64,000 nt of DNA, from assembly GCF_963678635.1 (NCBI RefSeq), contig NC_087065.1, forward strand, positions 62,001-126,000, read 5' to 3'. This DNA is from Symsagittifera roscoffensis (taxonomy: Eukaryota > Xenacoelomorpha > Acoela > Convolutidae). Shown here piece after piece: positions 8,280 through 17,260 of the stretch. A program made the position numbers and the translations under genes. The notes beneath the pieces were generated by a model, which had not been told where the DNA came from, made no database searches, and saw nothing but the letters and a program-made list of their open reading frames with translations. Numbering within the stretch: the first letter of the stretch is position 1; every line of letters starts with the position of its first letter.

Positions 8280-11200
8280 CTCCTGTGGCGTTTGATCACA
8301 TCCCTCACGTAGACCTGTGGGGACGTTTTCTTTCCCTCATACTCTGGGTAGAAGAATGTCAAGGGTAAAGACTTCTCGTGTCCCGTCAGCATCATGTGTG
8401 GACTGACTCCAGTGGTGGAGTGTTGCGTGCTATTATAAGATCCCATCACCTGTGGAAGGTATCTGTCCCAATCGGTCATGTACCTGGAACAATATACCCT
8501 CAGCATCGACACTAACGTCCTATTCTGTCTTTCCACTAAGCCATTCGTCTGAGGGTGGTATGTCGTGGAGTGAGCCTGAGCGACTTGTGACCGTCTCATA
8601 AGCTCTTTCGTAAGCTCGCCTACGAAAGCCGTTCCATTGTCCGATTGAAACGTCATTGGGCATCCGTGTCTTGCTATCCACGTATTGATCAGGTGGTCGC
8701 ATGTCTCTTCCGCCGAGGCAGTGATGCAGGGCACGGCCTCTGCATACTTCGTGAAGTGATCTATCATGACCAAGACTTGTTTGTAACCGCTGTCTGTCAT
8801 GCATATCTTCTGGTGATCTATCTGCACCACCTCGTTGAATTCAGACGACTCAATTGATTGTAAAGGAAATCGCAACTTCCTAGGATCCTTGACCTGTTGG
8901 CATGACAGACATGCTGTCACCCATTTCTCGCATGCCTTTTTCATCCCAGGCCACTCAAAGCGCTTCAGGATCCTCTGATACACTTTGTCGATCCCTTGAT
9001 GGCCCATCTGATCATGCGACCTGAATAATAGTTCTGTCTGATAGAGTTGCGGCAACACTATCGCGTTATATTTGTATAAGACCTTGTCTTCTTCTCTTCT
9101 CCTGCAAGCCACGATCCCGTCCTTGTTCAGATATAATCTCCCCTCCTTCTGCATGAAGTATTGTCTCAGGATCCTATAGCTGTCTTCTTCCAGGTCACCT
9201 TTGTCAGGTGCACCGTTTTCTATCCACCTTTTTAGGTTGCTTGTCATGCGATCATTTCTCTGCGCCCTTAGAAGGTCCGAGAGTCTGTATCTCGCCTTCA
9301 AGTACGTCTTCATGACTCTCATCTGACTATTCAGCTCGTTGGGCTGATGTGTGTCTTCTTCCATCTTAACGCACCAAATCTTCACCAACGGTTGTGTTTC
9401 TTGCTGAAACGGCTGAAGATCAGTCCTGACAACCTCTTTCTGCGGCAACAGGCTTATCGAACGTTTCGATACCGCTATCGTTTCTAAGTCATCCGCTGCG
9501 TTGTCAAAGACTCTTTCGCTTGGTATTAGGTAGCGATCACTGTCAGGATCCTGGTACACCTCTCTGTCCAGGTCTCTCGCCCGAGTTTCCACTAGTAGCG
9601 TGTGTATCGCCAGTTCTGACAGTTCGGATCCCGAAGTCGAATTCCTGTCGGAATAGGTGTCCATTCCTGAGTTTCGGGATTCATCATCCGTCGAAGGTGT
9701 TGTGCTGGAGACTGCACGCTCCTCCAGATCATGTCCGTATTTCCTTCGCATCCATCTGAACTCCCCGGACAAAACCTTGTTCTCTAGGTCCTGTTTCTCA
9801 TCAGGTATTTTCTCGTCTATCTCGGACTCCCCGGACCAATTCACTTGTCCCGGGTGTTGATCTTGTGATCGCTGGTTTTTCTCCTCATCCTTCTCCCCGG
9901 ACAAATAGTCTTGCAGCAGATTTTGTTTTACAACTTCACCGTCTTTATCCCAGTCTACAAAGGTGACAGTTTTCTTATGCCTGCCGCTCTCCTGTCCTTT
10001 CTGTCCGTAAGAAGTACTGGTCAAAATCTCTTGGGGTATTGAGGATACTAGTTGCTGAACTATTGTCCTACAATCCCTCTCGTTCTCTTCGTGTTGTCGT
10101 CTGGACGGCATGATCTTCACCTTCTCACTGATTGTCAGCGATGCCACTGCTGCTGTCCACTCGGGGTCATCTCTGGTCACTTCTCTTTCTAACAATCCAC
10201 CCAGCATCCGCATTACTTGTGGTGTGACTTGCACCGTTTTATCCAATAATGAGAGGCTGTTTATATTCATGCGAGAGAGTTCCTGCTGGACCAGGTTCGA
10301 GCGCAGCAACAGATCCAATGGGACCGGGTCCTCCCTTGACAGGATCTTTATCTCGGCTGCTTTCTCTACAGGTAACTCAGGATGCCCCGGAATTGGATGT
10401 CCAGACTTATCCAACCATCTCGTTAAGGGAAGCGCTTCATAGGTTTCTTTGTCCAGAAACGAGAATCCCTCCTTTACTTCCGCCTGATTGGCCTGCTTCT
10501 GCTCCAATCTTTCATAGAACTCAGTTTTCTTGCTGAGACTGTCAGCATTCTGATGTTTATCACGCATCCTATGTTCGATTATCATATGGTAGCCATCCAG
10601 TCTTACTATCCATCTACCAATATAACTCTGATCCATCGAGTAGGTCTTCAACCAGGATAACGCTCTGTTGTCCACGCGTAACTTGAAGGGAGCGCTCCCC
10701 AAGTATGCACGGTACTTCTCCACGAAGGTGACTACTGCAAACATTTCTGCTTTTGGTGCGCCATATTTCATCTCTGTGTCACTCAAGACTTTGCTGCCGT
10801 ATGCAATGGGACGGAGAACTGTTCTTCCGTTCCATTCTTGCTCTTGATGCAATATTCCTGAGATGGCCACCACCGATGCGTCTGTGTCAAGAACATACAT
10901 GCCCTTTTCTGTAGGCATGCCCAGCACTGGCGCTTCGCACAGTTCCCGCTTTATGTTCTCGAAAGCAACTTGTGCCTCATCGTTCCATTCGAACTTTTTC
11001 CCTTTGTTGCGCATCAGCTTCTGCATCGGGTACACCTTGTCCGCGTATCCTTTTATGAATTCTCGGTAGTAATTGGCAAACCCTAGGAAGCTCATGAGCT
11101 GTGTGTCCGTTCTAGGAGCTTTCCATGTCAGCACAGCCTCTACTGCTTCTGGATCTGGCCTCACACCATGCCTGTCCACCATTCTTCCCAGGTACTTGAT

Positions 11201-14200
11201 CGAATCCCTAAGGATTTCACATTTCGATGGTTTGCATTTCAAGCCTGCTCTTTTCATACATCCGAAGACCTCATCGAGTCGATCAATGTGATCCTCCAGG
11301 GTTGGTGTCGCTATGACTACGTCATCCACGTAGCACATCAAGAGATTCCCGTACTTTTTGGTCACTCCTGTCAAAGCCTGAGCCATCAGCCTTTGAAAAG
11401 TTGCTGTTGCATTGCACAAGCCGAAGGGCATCCTCTTCCACTGGTACAACCCCAATTCGCACGCGAATCCGGTTTTCTCTCTGTCCTTCTTTCGCAGAGG
11501 AACCTGCCAGAAGGCAGAACCCAAGTCCAATGTGGTGAAGAACTTTGCATCACCAAGTTTGGATAGGCTCTCGTCTATTCGCGGTATCGGGTACGCATCT
11601 TTAATCGTTACCGCGTTCAAGTAACGAAAGTCGCAACAAAATCTAAGCTGCCCCCCTTTCTTTTTCGCCATGACTACCCCGCAAGCCCACGGTGATTTCG
11701 AGGGTTCTATCATGTCGTATTCAAGCAACATTTCTATTTCCGCTCGGCACGCTTCCGATTTATGTGGCGTCATTCGCCTTGCGCCTTCCCTATGGGGAAC
11801 GGCGCCCTCTTCTAGTTCGATTTCGTGTTCGACGAAATTACAGCAACCGATGTCCGCCTTATGTTTTGAAAATACTTCGGCGTTCCGATCTAGGAGGTCC
11901 CGCAATTTTTCAAAATCTCCCTCACCTATTTTTCCTTTTAAATGTTCTATTTCTGGCAAAACCGGTTTGTCAGAATCTAGTTCATATGACGAGGGGCGTT
12001 CCGGAAAATTCGAGCAGCTTGATAAGCCGTCGTCCGTTTCGGATTTCATTGAAAACAATTTATGAATAGATTTTAATTCATTAATTCTCTTTAAGATTTT
12101 ATCTTTATTTGCATGATAAGGACAGTCTTTCACACTATATTTCTTCGAGTTTTCTGTCTCCTCATAGTCGGTCCTCATCGGCAAGGCGTAGCCAAGCTTC
12201 TTTCCACGCTGGATTGAAACCGTGGTGTCCAGTGTGTTCAACAACACACTGACACACAGTCCGTTTCGCGTTACCGAGAAGCTCCGGCCTAAAATCACCG
12301 AACTCTGACTATTTGGATTCGGTACTAAGCAAACCTGTTTGCTATCACTTAACGAATTTAAATTTCTCATTCTAAAAATTGCTACTACAGCTTGTCCTGG
12401 TTGTAACTTTACTTTTCTATCCAAAAAAACTGGTACCTTATTTTCATCTGTTATTATCCTATTAATTGGTCTCTTAACATACTTTCGGTCCGGGTTTCTA
12501 ATCCGTATTAGACCGTTGTTCAAGTCAATCATCACGTCAAAATTCCTGACAAAATCTCTGCCCAAGATGAATAAGTCGGCGTCGTCCAGATTCTCTACCA
12601 CCAGGAAGCTCATCCAAAGGTTCCGTCCTCCCATGTGAAGGACAGTCACCGGTGTTCTTCCGGCTACGTAGATAGCTCCTCGATTTGCAGCGGCTAGTCG
12701 GAGATTCGTAGGAATCAAATCTTCCCGCGTGAAGCCCATTCTCTCCCAGGTTTTTATCGGCATCACACTCACCACCGCGCCTGTGTCCAGAAGCCCTGTG
12801 ACTCCGATTTTTGTTCCGTTGGTGTCAAGCAGGTGTGCTGTCACATCTGCTTCATATCCAATATGTACCGCGTCTTGTTCCATCATGGCGTCATGGCCTA
12901 TCCTGCGGACTTTGAGTTCCTCTTCACCCAAATAGATCTGCCCCATTTGGTCATCATCTGTTGTTATGTAAGTCCTGGTGTAGATGCTGATTCCATCCAC
13001 GTTCAGCATTATTTGATACGGCCCATAGACCTCCAAGTAGCGTCCATGAAGTTTCTTCATGCGAGGGCCACCCGTCGTTAGTAGTGCTCGCACAGCTCTC
13101 GACTCAGTGCGTGGCTCCACCTGCCTCAGATAATCTGCATATGTGTCCAAATGCATTAAAGTGAACTCTGATGGTTCACTCAAATTTCTTATTACCTGGT
13201 GTCCAGCCACTGAGATTATCGACTGTATCTTCTTTCCCTGCGGCGCCATGCCGAACCTCTTACCGGAGATCACTTTAAGTTTCATATCTAAACTGCTTGG
13301 TGTTTTCGTCTCCTCGAACTCCATTGCCTCGAAGGTATTCAGTTGCTCCTGAAACTTTTCATTTTCCAGTTCAAGTTTCACTTTTTGTTCGATCTCTTTC
13401 GTCACCAATTCCTGCTGTACTCTATTTAGAGCATCCTTTGCGGCTGCCTTATAATCGATCTTGAAGTCATCGGCCGCAGTTGCTGGTTCCGGTTCACGTG
13501 CTTCTTCTGTTACTGCTTGCATTTTCTTTGCCGCCAGCTCTTGAGGTTTGTCCTTCCTGCGTGCCTCTGCTTCGCTCAAAAGTCGAGCCTTGCTTGCTTT
13601 CACTCCTGACAAAGCTTCTTCATGCCTTGGATGCTTGATGTCTGCCACTGCATCCCAGAATTGCGGACAATCTGATTTAAAATGACCTTCCAAGTTACAA
13701 AAGAAACACCTCGGGCCAAATTTCGCAATTACTCCTCTCATGAAATCCTCATGATCCAACTCTGACGCATCTTCGTCCTCGAGGCTAAAGCCTATTGCTT
13801 TCATGCCTTGTTTGTAAGCTGGGCATGCTGACACATGATGGTCTGTTGAACTGCAATTAGCACAAGAACGTCTCTTGTCCATATCATCCCTCGGTTTGTA
13901 CCAATTGTTCCCTTGGTTTGCTGGTCCGTTGTTAAAATTGCCATAATTGTTCTTGTAATATCCAGATCTCGAAGGAGGTTTCAACAAAAGATACTCTTTT
14001 GATTTGAGCCTCAACTCCTCCGGTGTTGGCGCATTAGTTGATAGTGGTGTGTAATGCGTTGCTAGCATCGTACGAAGTTCATCATTTTTCACACCATCGA
14101 TGAATTTTGAGGCTACGGCCAGGTTCATCCTTCGGTTTGACTCATCCGGTTGGCTGCGTCTTCTCAGCATTTCCAAATCATCGAGAAACTTGTCTATTGT

Positions 14201-15931
14201 TTCATCTTCTCGTTGCCTCCGTTTCTCGAAGCGCATCATCGCCTGGTGCCCCTGCACCCCTGATCCGAAACGGTTTAACAAGATTTCGAAGATTTTCTCA
14301 GCAGTGTCACGTTGATACTGTTTCTTGGCCATGACACAGTTCAGGGCTGTCTCTTCTAAGTTGCTGGTGAGCGCGCTGCATTCCTGTCTCTCCGACAAGT
14401 CCTCTTCCTCGAAATGCAGCTTCATTACCTCTATCCAGGTATCAATACAGCCATCAGATTCGTCTTTGTAGCATCTTGGCTTCTTAAAGACTCTTCTGGA
14501 CTTCTCACTACGTTCATTGGTTCTAGATAACCTCGTCAGGAATGTCTCCAAAGACCTGTTCAGGGGTTCAAATGCTGTGGCCATTGCCGTAGCATCCCTT
14601 GAGTGTCCCGCTTGAATGTCCTCACACCTTGTCGAAGGCTCTGTGTGCGGTGCATCCCTGCAATCCGAATCACCATGAGCGTTTCCCGCTTGGCCCATGT
14701 GACTCCTCCTCGGGCTTGTATGCCCCATGTTGCCAGAATCGCTTCTCCCAGTCGCATGTGTGCTTTGCGTTGGTCGTTCGTTCGAGGTTTGTCTGTTCCC
14801 CGTTGAACTCGCTCTACTGTTCGGGCCCCATGCTGTATTACCCCTTGTGGCATAGCCTGATGAACTGCCCCTGCCTCTAGTGGATCCATACGTCTTCCTC
14901 CTTTGATGTTCATTGAAGTTCACCCTCGGTTCCCTGCTGGGACCTCCCGAGTTCGGCTCTCCTTCTTTTGGTCCACTCTTTCTGCTTAGTAGCCCGTCCA
15001 ACCTATCCATGATAGCCTGAGTTCGCCTCTCCATCATCGCGTCTATCTTTATCTCAAGAGACCCAAGAGACTGCTCTTGCTGTATTCTTAACTTCTCCAT
15101 GTCGGCTCTTAAGCGTAACTCCCTCTGTTCCGCCTCTCTTGTCATTCGCGACAAGTTCCTCGTCATATGTTCGTCCGTTCTTTCTTTCAAGCGTTTTTCG
15201 CTTCTGCCAACTTCTTGTCTGTTGCGGTTTATTTCTTCCAGCAGACTTTCTCTTTCAATGTGAACTGCTCTTTCCAGTTCACTCATCCTTATCGACATCT
15301 GTTCATTTTGTTCTCCTAAACTGCCCACTATGTTGTTTAAGGCTTCCTCTAGTGCTGCCCCGTTATCCATGAGTGGCGTCACTAGTGGTGGTGTAACTCT
15401 GTCGGTCCCAGGTAGCTTCGTGCTGGTAGAGATCCGGGCCTTGACTCTCTGTCTTGACGTTTTATCATTATCTATTTCAGGATCCGCTACCGCGTTGCCA
15501 AGCCCTCTGGTTCTACTCTCTTCAGGTTGTGGCTCCGAACTTGTCCTAATCGCGAAGTCCTTTGACTGGCCCGGTGTGTTTGCCTCTTTGCTTATCGTTG
15601 TCACTACACCAAATTTATCCATGGTTCCAGTCTCTCTTCCGACGTGTGCCTCACTCTCCTGGATCGAACTATTGAGACTGACTTGAGATCCAAAGTCCCA
15701 TTGCTCCTCTTCATCCTCTTCCTCCTGGGACTCCCCATCGTTTCCTGCTCCTCCTCCCATGCTGAATGGAAAGATGTTTCCGAAGGTGTTCTTCATTCTT
15801 TCTGAGAACGATGATGAGGTTGTTTGTTTCCCAGTTTCGCTTGCCATCATAGTGTTGTCTGTCGGAGATCTTCTAGTTGCCGTTACTTCAGTTGAGATGT
15901 CGGACAGTTCCGACATCTCCTCTCGATCCAA
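8276..15931 (-). CDS. gag-pol: Gag-Pro-Pol polyprotein of the giant Ty3/gypsy-type element
   Basis: 2551 codons. Residues about 190-310 form a long coiled coil. A capsid-like region follows at about 450-660. Two canonical CCHC zinc knuckles lie at 690-703 and 742-755. The aspartic protease has its LLDTGA active site at D1049 and an ILGRDF flap-side motif downstream. Reverse transcriptase shows LDLGSAF and the catalytic YVDD at 1534-1537. RNase H has D1684 plus its conserved Glu and Asp (KAEMF, RVDNRA). Integrase has the HHCC finger (C2341, C2344) and the triad D2372, D2431, E2467, that is D,D(35)E. All catalytic residues are present. About 350 residues of Ser/Glu-rich linker lie between RNase H and integrase, longer than usual. 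The first in-frame ATG is inside the hairpin at 15894-15919; upstream coding is in another frame. Confidence 0.96.
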   Translation of the reverse strand: MDREEMSELSDISTEVTATRRSPTDNTMMASETGKQTTSSSFSERMKNTFGNIFPFSMGGGAGNDGESQEEEDEEEQWDFGSQVSLNSSIQESEAHVGRETGTMDKFGVVTTISKEANTPGQSKDFAIRTSSEPQPEESRTRGLGNAVADPEIDNDKTSRQRVKARISTSTKLPGTDRVTPPLVTPLMDNGAALEEALNNIVGSLGEQNEQMSIRMSELERAVHIERESLLEEINRNRQEVGRSEKRLKERTDEHMTRNLSRMTREAEQRELRLRADMEKLRIQQEQSLGSLEIKIDAMMERRTQAIMDRLDGLLSRKSGPKEGEPNSGGPSREPRVNFNEHQRRKTYGSTRGRGSSSGYATRGNTAWGPNSRASSTGNRQTSNERPTQSTHATGRSDSGNMGHTSPRRSHMGQAGNAHGDSDCRDAPHTEPSTRCEDIQAGHSRDATAMATAFEPLNRSLETFLTRLSRTNERSEKSRRVFKKPRCYKDESDGCIDTWIEVMKLHFEEEDLSERQECSALTSNLEETALNCVMAKKQYQRDTAEKIFEILLNRFGSGVQGHQAMMRFEKRRQREDETIDKFLDDLEMLRRRSQPDESNRRMNLAVASKFIDGVKNDELRTMLATHYTPLSTNAPTPEELRLKSKEYLLLKPPSRSGYYKNNYGNFNNGPANQGNNWYKPRDDMDKRRSCANCSSTDHHVSACPAYKQGMKAIGFSLEDEDASELDHEDFMRGVIAKFGPRCFFCNLEGHFKSDCPQFWDAVADIKHPRHEEALSGVKASKARLLSEAEARRKDKPQELAAKKMQAVTEEAREPEPATAADDFKIDYKAAAKDALNRVQQELVTKEIEQKVKLELENEKFQEQLNTFEAMEFEETKTPSSLDMKLKVISGKRFGMAPQGKKIQSIISVAGHQVIRNLSEPSEFTLMHLDTYADYLRQVEPRTESRAVRALLTTGGPRMKKLHGRYLEVYGPYQIMLNVDGISIYTRTYITTDDDQMGQIYLGEEELKVRRIGHDAMMEQDAVHIGYEADVTAHLLDTNGTKIGVTGLLDTGAVVSVMPIKTWERMGFTREDLIPTNLRLAAANRGAIYVAGRTPVTVLHMGGRNLWMSFLVVENLDDADLFILGRDFVRNFDVMIDLNNGLIRIRNPDRKYVKRPINRIITDENKVPVFLDRKVKLQPGQAVVAIFRMRNLNSLSDSKQVCLVPNPNSQSSVILGRSFSVTRNGLCVSVLLNTLDTTVSIQRGKKLGYALPMRTDYEETENSKKYSVKDCPYHANKDKILKRINELKSIHKLFSMKSETDDGLSSCSNFPERPSSYELDSDKPVLPEIEHLKGKIGEGDFEKLRDLLDRNAEVFSKHKADIGCCNFVEHEIELEEGAVPHREGARRMTPHKSEACRAEIEMLLEYDMIEPSKSPWACGVVMAKKKGGQLRFCCDFRYLNAVTIKDAYPIPRIDESLSKLGDAKFFTTLDLGSAFWQVPLRKKDREKTGFACELGLYQWKRMPFGLCNATATFQRLMAQALTGVTKKYGNLLMCYVDDVVIATPTLEDHIDRLDEVFGCMKRAGLKCKPSKCEILRDSIKYLGRMVDRHGVRPDPEAVEAVLTWKAPRTDTQLMSFLGFANYYREFIKGYADKVYPMQKLMRNKGKKFEWNDEAQVAFENIKRELCEAPVLGMPTEKGMYVLDTDASVVAISGILHQEQEWNGRTVLRPIAYGSKVLSDTEMKYGAPKAEMFAVVTFVEKYRAYLGSAPFKLRVDNRALSWLKTYSMDQSYIGRWIVRLDGYHMIIEHRMRDKHQNADSLSKKTEFYERLEQKQANQAEVKEGFSFLDKETYEALPLTRWLDKSGHPIPGHPELPVEKAAEIKILSREDPVPLDLLLRSNLVQQELSRMNINSLSLLDKTVQVTPQVMRMLGGLLEREVTRDDPEWTAAVASLTISEKVKIMPSRRQHEENERDCRTIVQQLVSSIPQEILTSTSYGQKGQESGRHKKTVTFVDWDKDGEVVKQNLLQDYLSGEKDEEKNQRSQDQHPGQVNWSGESEIDEKIPDEKQDLENKVLSGEFRWMRRKYGHDLEERAVSSTTPSTDDESRNSGMDTYSDRNSTSGSELSELAIHTLLVETRARDLDREVYQDPDSDRYLIPSERVFDNAADDLETIAVSKRSISLLPQKEVVRTDLQPFQQETQPLVKIWCVKMEEDTHQPNELNSQMRVMKTYLKARYRLSDLLRAQRNDRMTSNLKRWIENGAPDKGDLEEDSYRILRQYFMQKEGRLYLNKDGIVACRRREEDKVLYKYNAIVLPQLYQTELLFRSHDQMGHQGIDKVYQRILKRFEWPGMKKACEKWVTACLSCQQVKDPRKLRFPLQSIESSEFNEVVQIDHQKICMTDSGYKQVLVMIDHFTKYAEAVPCITASAEETCDHLINTWIARHGCPMTFQSDNGTAFVGELTKELMRRSQVAQAHSTTYHPQTNGLVERQNRTLVSMLRVYCSRYMTDWDRYLPQVMGSYNSTQHSTTGVSPHMMLTGHEKSLPLTFFYPEYEGKKTSPQVYVRDVIKRHRS

Positions 15932-16185
15932 TGTCCGGTGGAAGTGGCAAAATCATGGCCTTGTTCTACCGGAGTAGATTCACTCGCCAGCCTTCTGCCT
16001 CTCCCTTCCAGTCCATTTACTCCCTGGTTGTCGTTCATGGTATGGTCCGTATTGACCTCCAATTCTAACAGTTCTCTTCGCTCTTCTGAGGTCTTTTGAC
16101 TTCTCGTTTCAACCATTCTGCCTGAAACCGTCCCCCTTTTGTCAGACCGGGATCGCTTGATCCAATCCACAAAAGGATCGGTCAT
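15883..16185 (-). CDS. Retroelement ORF-A: 100-residue gag leader, -1 frame to gag-pol
   Basis: The ATG at 16185 is the first good start of the element. It encodes a short basic then acidic polypeptide that overlaps the main ORF by 49 bases and ends just inside it. The frame relation to the main ORF is -1, the same relation seen at the two later junctions of the element. A perfect 11-bp hairpin lies within the overlap. It may be the true N-terminus of Gag reached by frameshifting, or a separate leader peptide. I recognise no domain. Confidence 0.65.
   Translation of the reverse strand: MTDPFVDWIKRSRSDKRGTVSGRMVETRSQKTSEERRELLELEVNTDHTMNDNQGVNGLEGRGRRLASESTPVEQGHDFATSTGHWIERRCRNCPTSQLK
15894..15919 (-). 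promoter_or_regulatory. Perfect 11-bp hairpin in the ORF-A/gag-pol overlap
   Basis: On the minus-strand RNA, arms GAGATGTCGGA and TCCGACATCTC flank the 4-base loop ACTG. It sits inside the 49-base overlap of the two frames and includes the first ATG of the main frame. Position and stability suit a frameshift-stimulating or start-controlling structure. I see no canonical X-XXY-YYZ slippery heptamer just upstream, so its function is inferred. Confidence 0.6.
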
Positions 16186-17040
16186 CGTTTTTCTTTGCTT
16201 TTCAGGTATGAATTTCCTAGAGCTATTACCTCGTTTTGGTATCCTTCACTTGTCTAAACTCATTCTTTATTTGTCACTTTCCTATGCCTACTCTTGACTC
16301 AATTGCTAGAGACCTTATAGTTTTTTTTTTTTTTTTTTTTTTTTTTAAATGACACAACACAATAAATTTCACCAGATTCTACTAAATAGTGACCACGAAT
16401 CCCTGTATGTTGTCAGAGTACAGTTTGTATAAAATTTATTCACACTAGCCGATTATCGGTCCAAAGATCTGGAAACTAGCACAATATGATGTTATCAGTC
16501 AATTTAAAAGATAGTGTATTCACTACCCAATCAAGCACAGTTTACGTTGATTTAAAATCAAAAACAAAAAAAATATATTGACACAATATGAATGTATATA
16601 TAAAAAAACGTATGTGTCTTGTACTCTTAGTCGGTCGCAGTACAATAGTCGAACCTGTCTTTTAAAGAAAAAGCTTTCCCTGCTTGGTGCTGCACCAAAC
16701 AGACAAAACTTTGAAGGCAGTAATTTTCTCAAGTGGGCGTCTATTGCACCCACCGAGTACTGTGTTACCTATCTGCCTTCGGACTGCCCGAGCTAGACCT
16801 ACTAAAATCCTCAGGGCAGTCACTTTTCCCAAAAACGTATTATGTTTCAATCCACACCAATGAGTCACGCTCTTTTTAATTTAGACTTAGTGTCGCGAAT
16901 ATCCGAGTCCGGACCTGTTTTGTACTAGTCTGGTTCTTTTTGAGAGGCAAGTTACCAGTGCAGTCACTGATACCTAGCCTGTGTATTAATAACCTAATAC
17001 CTCTCGCTTTTTAGTTTTTCTTTCGTTTACCTAAGTCCTT
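16186..17040. other. 5' leader of the giant element: no gene, T26 tract
   Basis: No convincing ORF. A run of 26 T at 16321-16346 (poly-A on the element's strand) is the main landmark. The sequence between about 16350 and 17040 is ordinary AT-rich DNA with no repeat I can match. A primer-binding site should lie here or further up, but I found no tRNA 3'-end match that I could trust. Confidence 0.4.
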
Positions 17041-17260
17041 AATAAAATGATACCCCTCCGGATTGGCACAAATAGGACCCTTCCGGACTGTCAGAATATA
17101 GACCCCTCCGGATTGGGACCCCTCGGAATTAGCAACTATAAGACCCCTCCGGATTCGGACCCCTCCGGTTTTGTGGAAAGTAGACCCCTCCGGATTCGGA
17201 CCCCTCTGACTTTGAAAAATTTCGACCCCTCCGGATTGGGAGCCCTTAGCTCTGTCAAAG
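17036..17260. repeat. 41-bp tandem array, two ACCCCTCCGGATT motifs per unit
   Basis: Perfect motif copies start at 17102, 17143, 17184 and 17225, exactly 41 bases apart. A second, looser copy lies 16 bases after each of the first three (17118, 17159, 17200), and 17077 fits the same phase. The motif core TCCGGA is itself palindromic. The unit therefore alternates strong and weak copies at 16 and 25 bases. Confidence 0.9.

Larger units (their letters stand above)
1..16185 (-). mobile_element. Giant Ty3/gypsy-type LTR retrotransposon, left end cut by the window
   Basis: All long ORFs from 1 to 16185 lie on the minus strand and form one transcription unit in the order gag, protease, reverse transcriptase, RNase H, integrase, extra ORFs. 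The order RT-RNase H-integrase is that of Ty3/gypsy elements and retroviruses, not copia. The coding part alone exceeds 16 kb, about twice or more a usual gypsy element, because several kilobases of extra coding sequence follow pol. The 3' LTR lies beyond position 1. The 5' LTR should lie above 16185, but with no second LTR to compare I could not delimit it. Frames are largely intact, so the copy is young or recently active. Confidence 0.93.

Noticed and set aside
404-16068. Many plus-strand open frames of 60-240 codons
   Set aside because: They lie antisense to the intact minus-strand retroelement ORFs, show no domains, and follow from the codon use of those ORFs.
16840-16870. Primer-binding-site-like caatccacacca followed by atg near the giant element's leader
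   Set aside because: It has the right outline for LTR-PBS spacing, but no tRNA 3' end that I know matches and no LTR boundary can be tested without the second LTR.
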